From positions 1-37,342 of the forward strand of contig JADGJH010000015.1 in NCBI GenBank assembly GCA_027596945.1: a stretch of DNA of 37,342 bases. The letters are read 5' to 3'. This DNA comes from Physocladia obscura. Taxonomy: Eukaryota > Chytridiomycota > Chytridiomycetes > Chytridiales > Chytriomycetaceae. This document shows, piece after piece, positions 32,270 through 37,342 of this stretch. The position numbers were made by a program, and so were the translations under genes. The notes beneath the pieces are model-generated. The model saw only the letters and a list, made by a program, of their open reading frames with translations, did not search any database and had not been told where the DNA came from. The stretch's first letter is position 1; every line of letters starts with the position of its first letter.

Positions 32270-33240
32270 AGCTGTAAACCTGTCAAGATGGATAGTGGCA
32301 TAACATATGAAAACAGCAACATGCTGATGAAAGTGTAAGGAAACTGCAAAACTGAGTTATTGTGAGCAATAACAACCTGGCATAGTTATTTACTTGGATG
32401 GAAACAAGACCAGAAGTGATTAGTTGTTTTATTTTATTGTACTTTGGATGGGAAGTCCGGTTCAGTTTATTGAAATTTGGAGACTTTGGGGCAATTCAGA
32501 AATCATCACTGAATTGCAAATATTATAAAGATCCCTAATCCACCATAATCCCAAAATATCATACCAAATGGATTAAGTAGTCTGTTGCATAATGACAACC
32601 AATCTCACATTGCATCACAGCATACACCAAGCACCATTGTAATTGCACTTACATTACCATGGCAGGGCTGTTTTATGCTTCCAAAGTTTGACTGTTATTG
32701 TTGACTTTGCTGGAATATCATATGAGACATTTGTCTCATCCATATTAAAGATGCAATCAGATGAAAGGCTGTGCAACTCAATGTGGCTTTTAATATTTCA
32801 ACAAGGTTACTTCTAACAGCAGCAGCATCATCCACATTGGAATTTTGTACAACATGCATCAACCAGCTATTGGAATACTTAGAAAAGTGAAGTAAGTGCC
32901 AAAGTGTATCAATTGTAAGTAAGCTGCCACCTGCAGCTACCATTGCATTCTTTATACTACTGAATTATATTATATTTGCTACACTTGTATATTTGTGCAG
33001 AAGAAGAAGAATCAATAAAATGGAAACCAATGGAATATTTCAACCCTTTTATTAACAACACTTTTGTTTTTTATTTTTTGTGGTCTCTATGGAATGGAGT
33101 GTGGTTACCTGAAAAATTTGGATAGATTATATAGTAGAACAGCATGTAGTAATAGCAGGATTGTTGTAATGATTATTATCCAGTGAATTGAGAATAATTA
33201 CTGTATCCAAAGGACTGTATTTGACCCCAGCTATCCGAAA
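32270..33240. other. CpG-depleted island 3
   Basis: About 0.97 kb in which I count only two CpGs, sharply different from the flanking ribosomal-protein gene regions. It includes the pogo/Tigger-like relic annotated separately, several A/T runs and no intact gene. Composition and content match islands 1 and 2. Confidence 0.65.
32561..32797 (-). mobile_element. Relic of a pogo/Tigger-like DDE transposase
   Basis: On the minus strand 32797 down to 32657 reads NIKSHIELHSLSSDCIFNMD, immediately followed by ETNVSYDIPAKSTITVKLWK and HKTALPW. The N-M-D-E-T with the catalytic Asp, the D-x-P six residues on and the following K-x-x-K-T are the signature of the DDE_1 (pogo/Tigger/Fot) transposase core. 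In a neighbouring frame the next beta-strand follows (VSAITMVLGVCCDAM), as expected after a one-base frame shift, with a TGA shortly after. Just upstream the frame meets TGA where Arg (CGA) could have been. This is a dead fragment; no inverted repeats were recognised. Confidence 0.65.
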
Positions 33241-33764
33241 TATAAAATGAAAATAGATTCAGTTTTAATGCATTATAATTCAAGGGTTAAACACTTATTA
33301 AGTATAATTCACGGGAATGTTTTTACATCGCAATCAATGCTGCACTTGATTACCGAAATTGCCCTTTTCCTCTCGAAAAAAATCGTGAGTCTTTTATGAG
33401 GCAACATGTCTCACAACCCCACCATCCCCACCAAACTACCTATCGCATCGGACGTCTGAAATTAGCTTTAAAATGCCATGAAGATTCGTAAGGTCGGCAA
33501 GACAGTCTAAACAGTCGAAATATCGCAGCGATGATGATACTTTCGGCCCTAATCTCAAATAATTCAAGATGTTAGCGCAAACTTAAAAACGATCCCATCA
33601 CGAAAACTACGTCATTAATTGCGGATATCGATTTCCGTGACGTTTTCTTGTTTTATACCGAAAACTACGTATTCTCGAGTTATCCCGCCACATTCCACAA
33701 TCAAATCTACTGAAAATCGGTAGTTCGAATGCTGAAAACACATTCTCCTTTTTCACTCTAGAAA
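33241..33764. promoter_or_regulatory. Upstream region of eL34, with repeated 12-mer and possible 5'UTR intron
   Basis: The 12-mer CGAAAACTACGT occurs twice, at 33601-33612 and 33660-33671, and a related reverse-strand word (GACGTTTTC) lies between them at about 33639. The spacing of 59 bp upstream of a ribosomal protein gene suggests a regulatory element. The four bases before the ATG follow TTTTTCACTCTAG, an excellent splice acceptor, so the transcript may have a 5'UTR intron ending at 33761, as many ribosomal protein genes do. CpG is normal here. Confidence 0.45.
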
Positions 33765-34297
33765 ATGGTCCAACGTGTCACATACCGTCGCCGCCTTTCG
33801 TACAACACCAAATCTAACAAGAACAGAGTTGTCAAGACCCCAGGTCTGTTTTTGCATATTTTTGATGTCCGACATTCTTTTATTTGACAGACCTTTTTTT
33901 TATTCAGGTGGAAAGTTGGTATTCCAGCTCGTAGCTAAGCGTGCTAGTGCTCCAAAGTGCGGTGACTGTGGTGATGCTCTTGCTGGCGTACGTATATCAA
34001 TCCATCGAAAGTGAAATTCGAAAATAGAAGGAAAAACTCAACTAGAAATAATAGATCCCCGTGCTCCGTCCAGCCGAATACGCTCGCCTGTCGAAGACAA
34101 AGAAGCACGTCTCGCGCGCGTACGGAGGGTCCCGCTGCGGAACATGTGTGCGCAGCAGAATCGTTCGCGCATTCTTGATTGAAGAACAAAAAATTGTGAA
34201 GAAGGTTCTTAAGCAGCAAGAGGTTGAGGCCAAGGTTGCTTCTGCCAAGCCAAAGAAAGCGAAGAAGACCACCAAGAAGCCAACAACCAAGAAGTAA
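33765..34297 (+). CDS. RPL34: 60S ribosomal protein L34 (eL34)
   Basis: Three exons (33765-33843, 33908-33987, 34055-34297) give 133 aa, slightly longer than usual because of a Lys/Ala-rich tail. Conserved text is [20 protein letters not shown], then [20 protein letters not shown], the zinc-type pair [10 protein letters not shown] with [15 protein letters not shown] later, and [20 protein letters not shown] between. The first intron falls within the Gly of TPGG. The protein belongs to the large ribosomal subunit. High-CpG, strongly biased codons fit a highly expressed gene. Confidence 0.95.
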
Positions 34298-34445
34298 AAT
34301 AATTTTTTATCTCGAGTTAGCTGGAAAAATATTTTGTTTTTTTGTTGAGGACATCCGTGTGTCTTTGGGAATTTTTGTGGAAACGAGCCAACGTCATTGC
34401 TCAATACATGAAGATCTTTCAATTTTCTTTTTTTGAGAAAAAGAC

Positions 34446-35739
34446 ATGCAATTCCAGAAGATACAACGGATGCGGAATTCGACTCTGGCGTCACCTGCGG
34501 CGCGTTTATTGCGGAAGCAAGTTGTGCATCAACAAAAAGATGGACAGCAGAAGACCCAGCAGCAAAATCTACAACAGGCTCAACAGCAAACCAATCCAGC
34601 TTCGGACAACGTAACAGCAGCTTTCCAAAAAGCAACAAACACGGGTGTTAACATTTCGGTCTCCTCCTTAAAGCCGCATCCGCCTAAATCACAGTTTATT
34701 TCGTTCACCAATCCACTCTCTCGTCAGTTTGAAGGCTTGCTGAATTTACATAGCCATGCTTCGACGTGTATCACACTCATGGTTTTATATGTTGCAAAAA
34801 ACAAACGCGTATATTCCCGTGAAAATATTCGCATGGTTCTGCGGTATGTTTTTCCGACTTATCTAACATGAAGTAATGAAAAAAAAACAAAAAAAAACAG
34901 CACTGTCCAAGACTTGAAACTAATTATCCCTGCAATTCCATATCTCGCTCTTCCATTCAAGAAATACACTCTTCCCGCTGTATTTTTGCTGATTCCTGGA
35001 CTCGTGCCAACTAGTTACTATACGCAGGAAGTAATGCAAATCAAAGCTTCCACCATTGAAAGAAAACGCGAAAAATCTGCCTCTACTGTCGTTTCCACTA
35101 TTTCGACTCAACTCGATAAACTAACCGCCAAGAACAATGTCTTGACGGCAGCTGGTATTACTGCATTAAAAAGATTGGTAGGTTTTTTTTACAAGCCATT
35201 CGTTTTTCCCCCAATATTCAAAAGTTACCAAAATGCAGATGCTCAACACATCTTCAATTACTAGCGCAGACCTGATTCCACTTTTACATTCTGTATTTAT
35301 TGCACGTCTTACTGCTAGCAATTCTCTTGAATCTCCATCAACCCTCACACGTTTCTTAAATTTTACTTTTCCGTTCGTGGCACCACGCACTCGGATGATT
35401 CAATGGGCAGACTGGATAATTAAAGATGATGCATTACTTTTACGCGAAGGCGTGAACCACTTGAACTGGTTTGAACTGATTGAGGCACTGGAAGAGCGTG
35501 GATTCACCCAGCTGGACGGTATCGATGAAACGCGGATGCGTGCAATGCTCATTGCACATGCGCGCTTCACAAAGACTTTGATGGATGTGGTTGTGTCAAA
35601 GCGGGTGGTTGTGGATGAAACGGTTGAATCTGCAAATGTGGCCGAAAAAGTCAGCAAGCATTTGCGGCTTACTTCGGAAGAGATTGGCGGGATTGCGACT
35701 TTGCTTGTTTTTTCACGAGCATTGAACGTGAATACTTAG
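34446..35739 (+). CDS. LETM1-domain mitochondrial protein
   Basis: Three exons (34446-34843, 34901-35177, 35239-35739) give 391 aa. The N-terminus (MQFQKIQRMRNSTLASPAAR) is basic and lacks acidic residues, like a mitochondrial presequence, and is followed by a Gln-rich stretch (about residues 28-55). A hydrophobic segment LPAVFLLIPGLVPTSYYTQE, preceded by YLALPFKKYT, corresponds to the LETM1 membrane anchor with its F/L-P ... L-P pattern. The C-terminal ribosome-binding-like domain has LLREGVNHLNWFELIEALEE, RGFTQLDGIDETRMRAML, as in LETM1 and LETMD1 proteins. Family members sit in the inner mitochondrial membrane and affect K+/H+ or Ca2+/H+ exchange and translation. There is no EF hand, so a Mdm38/LETMD1-like form is likely. 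Confidence 0.8.
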
Positions 35740-35908
35740 AACAATTGATTCTTTTTTTAAATAGAGTTTCCATTCAAGAGAATGAAACTCAGCGAAGACT
35801 ACTTCGGTATATTTCTGAATAAAGTTTATGGGCTATACATATCACTCCCAATCTTACTCTTTGTAATTTGGAAAGATTGCTCATTGTGATTGGATTTGCA
35901 AAAAATAA

Positions 35909-37323
35909 ATGGACTTTCAAGAACAGATCACACTCGCTTACACAGTATTGGCAGGAATATCTCTTGTTCAATGGCTCATTTATACGTTTTTTGTCGTTCA
36001 TTACGAAATCAAAAAACGCGATCGCCCAGTCAAAATGAAGACAATTTTCACTCCTTTCAATCTTCCACTAATAATTGGAACGCTATGTTTCGCAATTGTG
36101 TACACAATACGAGCTATACAAATATCAGAATCGCTTATAGTTCCGTGGGGTTTGCCGTTCGCCTTGGAGCAGCTATTGACAGGCACTACAGAGACATGCT
36201 ATATTTTTTTTAGTTGGCGCCGTAGTGGAAAACTGATTGGATCAGTATTCAGTACGCGAGTGTACAAATTCATGTACTACATTGTGATCATATCGCCAGC
36301 AATTTTTTATTTGCCAATTGTTCCCTGTGTCTGGATGATATTCTTGCAAGATTCGAGTCCTCAAGGTTCTGTTTCAACATGGCTCTTTAACATATCTTAT
36401 TTTGTTGCTGGATTCATGACAGCAGTTGTAGACTTGGTTTTACTCATTGCTTTTATACGGAACTTGCGTCTTAGCTACCTTGAACGTGAAGATATCAACA
36501 GAGAATTTACTATTGTGGCGTATCACGGCGTCGTGACATGTGGATTATGCTTTACGACTATTGCCCTGTTTTTGTCTGCTCAACTATTCACGGATATTAC
36601 TGTACACACAGTGAAAACATTAATCGCGCACGCAATTCCAAATATTATCTCGATGGTCCTGTTTTCAATGAAGGTGATCAAACAGTTTTTTCATAGAGTG
36701 ACTTTAACAAAAAATTCAAGGTGAAGTTACGAAATCATCAAATTTTTGAAGAGACCAACAAAGATCCCGTGTCTATGCTAATGATGCGGCAATCTGTAAA
36801 ATCCGATCTTGCTGTTGCGCAAGAAAAGCGAAAAACAAAAAGTCCACCAACCACACATGACGAAAAAGTTTCAATAGCCTTTCATCCCTTACGCAGTAGC
36901 GCAACAGAGAAACGAAGCCGCGATAGTAATGGAAGCGTGACAGGGGTTGAAACTGGAATGAAAAGAAGCAGTACAATGACTCCAGTCGTGCTTGGCAAAC
37001 ATGAAAGTGGCAGCCGTGAAAATACTGGCAGGAGCATGCATAGTGTTTCACGTAGTGTTGAGGCGTCCGGGCCGTCAATAAGTTTACGAGGTTTGCATGG
37101 TCAAAGCACAAAGAGTATTGGACAAACAACTTTGGGGGCTTCAATTACATTTGATTCTTCAAGAAGAGGTACAATTCACATGACGCAAGAACCTGTTCCT
37201 CAAATCAGCAGATCTTTTTTGCCAAGAAGCAGCATCCATGATTCATCACAAAGAAACAGTGTGCAGAAAGAGAAAGATGCGAATGAAGCGCAATCTTCTT
37301 CTTCTACTTCGCTTTCAGGCTGA
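35909..37323 (+). CDS. Seven-transmembrane receptor-like protein with Ser-rich tail
   Basis: Two exons, 35909-36673 and 36721-37323, give 455 aa. The 47-nt intron (GTGATC...TTTAAC...TTCAAG) joins a frame that would otherwise stop at 36724 to the open tail. Seven hydrophobic segments fall at about residues 9-30, 47-69, 78-101, 116-142, 158-184, 203-226 and 232-254 (for example LAYTVLAGISLVQWLIYTFF, FNISYFVAGFMTAVVDLVLL). The loop between TM1 and TM2 (HYEIKKRDRPVKMK) is basic, as expected inside the cell. The cytosolic tail is about 200 residues, rich in Ser, Thr, Arg and Lys, with many candidate phosphorylation sites. The topology fits a G-protein-coupled receptor, but no class signature (DRY, NPxxY) is evident. 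I do not recognise the family. Confidence 0.75.
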
Positions 37324-37342
37324 TAGAGCTTTTTTTTTCTTT

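Overview
This window is the left end of a chromosome or contig of a fungus, most plausibly an early-diverging (chytrid-type) one. It opens with CCCTAA telomere repeats (TTAGGG on the other strand). The genes are eukaryotic: many short introns of about 33-150 nt with GT...AG ends, cytosolic ribosomal proteins eL28 and eL34, an ER Hsp70 ending in HDEL, and a fungal-type chorismate mutase (absent from animals). The chytrid placement is inference; no rRNA or tRNA gene was seen.

Layout: (1) 1-236 telomere and degenerate telomere-like DNA. (2) about 440-2300, a CpG-depleted island with decayed ORFs, including a PIF/Harbinger-like DDE transposase relic. (3) 3.4-11.7 kb, a conserved block: Lhs1/HYOU1-type ER Hsp70, homogentisate 1,2-dioxygenase, trimethyllysine dioxygenase-like enzyme (opposite strand) and a TANGO2-like protein. 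(4) 11.8-14.2 kb, short or partial genes: an orphan 3' exon, a small membrane protein, the 3' remnant of an NRPS-like thioester-reductase gene, and an SDR lacking its catalytic Tyr and Lys. (5) 14.6-18.2 kb, a surface-protein cluster: two single-pass membrane paralogs with a W-P-x-G ectodomain motif, a relic of a third, and a Gly/Ser-rich Cys-rich secreted protein. (6) 18.6-22.4 kb, type II phosphatidylinositol 4-kinase and chorismate mutase. (7) 22.56-23.96 kb, a second CpG-depleted island with relic coding DNA. (8) 24-26.1 kb, a secreted M19-like metallohydrolase. (9) 27.2-29.4 kb, a tandem triplication of an unknown small Ser-rich gene whose duplicated unit includes the 5' end of the next gene. 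(10) 29.4-31.6 kb, a membrane J-domain protein, a possible SARAH-like mini-protein and eL28. (11) 32.27-33.24 kb, a third CpG-depleted island with a pogo/Tigger-like DDE relic. (12) 33.7-37.3 kb, eL34, a LETM1-domain protein and a seven-transmembrane receptor-like protein with a Ser-rich tail.

The genes do not form one pathway. There is ER protein folding (Lhs1, J protein), tyrosine catabolism (HGD) and aromatic amino-acid synthesis (chorismate mutase), the first step of carnitine synthesis (TMLD), lipid signalling (PI4K) and translation. The more novel content is the W-P-x-G surface family, the small Ser-rich tandem family and the contrast between normal gene DNA and CpG-starved islands of dead transposons. 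Exon boundaries were derived by hand from splice motifs plus frame continuity and protein-family conservation; wherever lengths are quoted, the phases were checked to sum to a whole number of codons.
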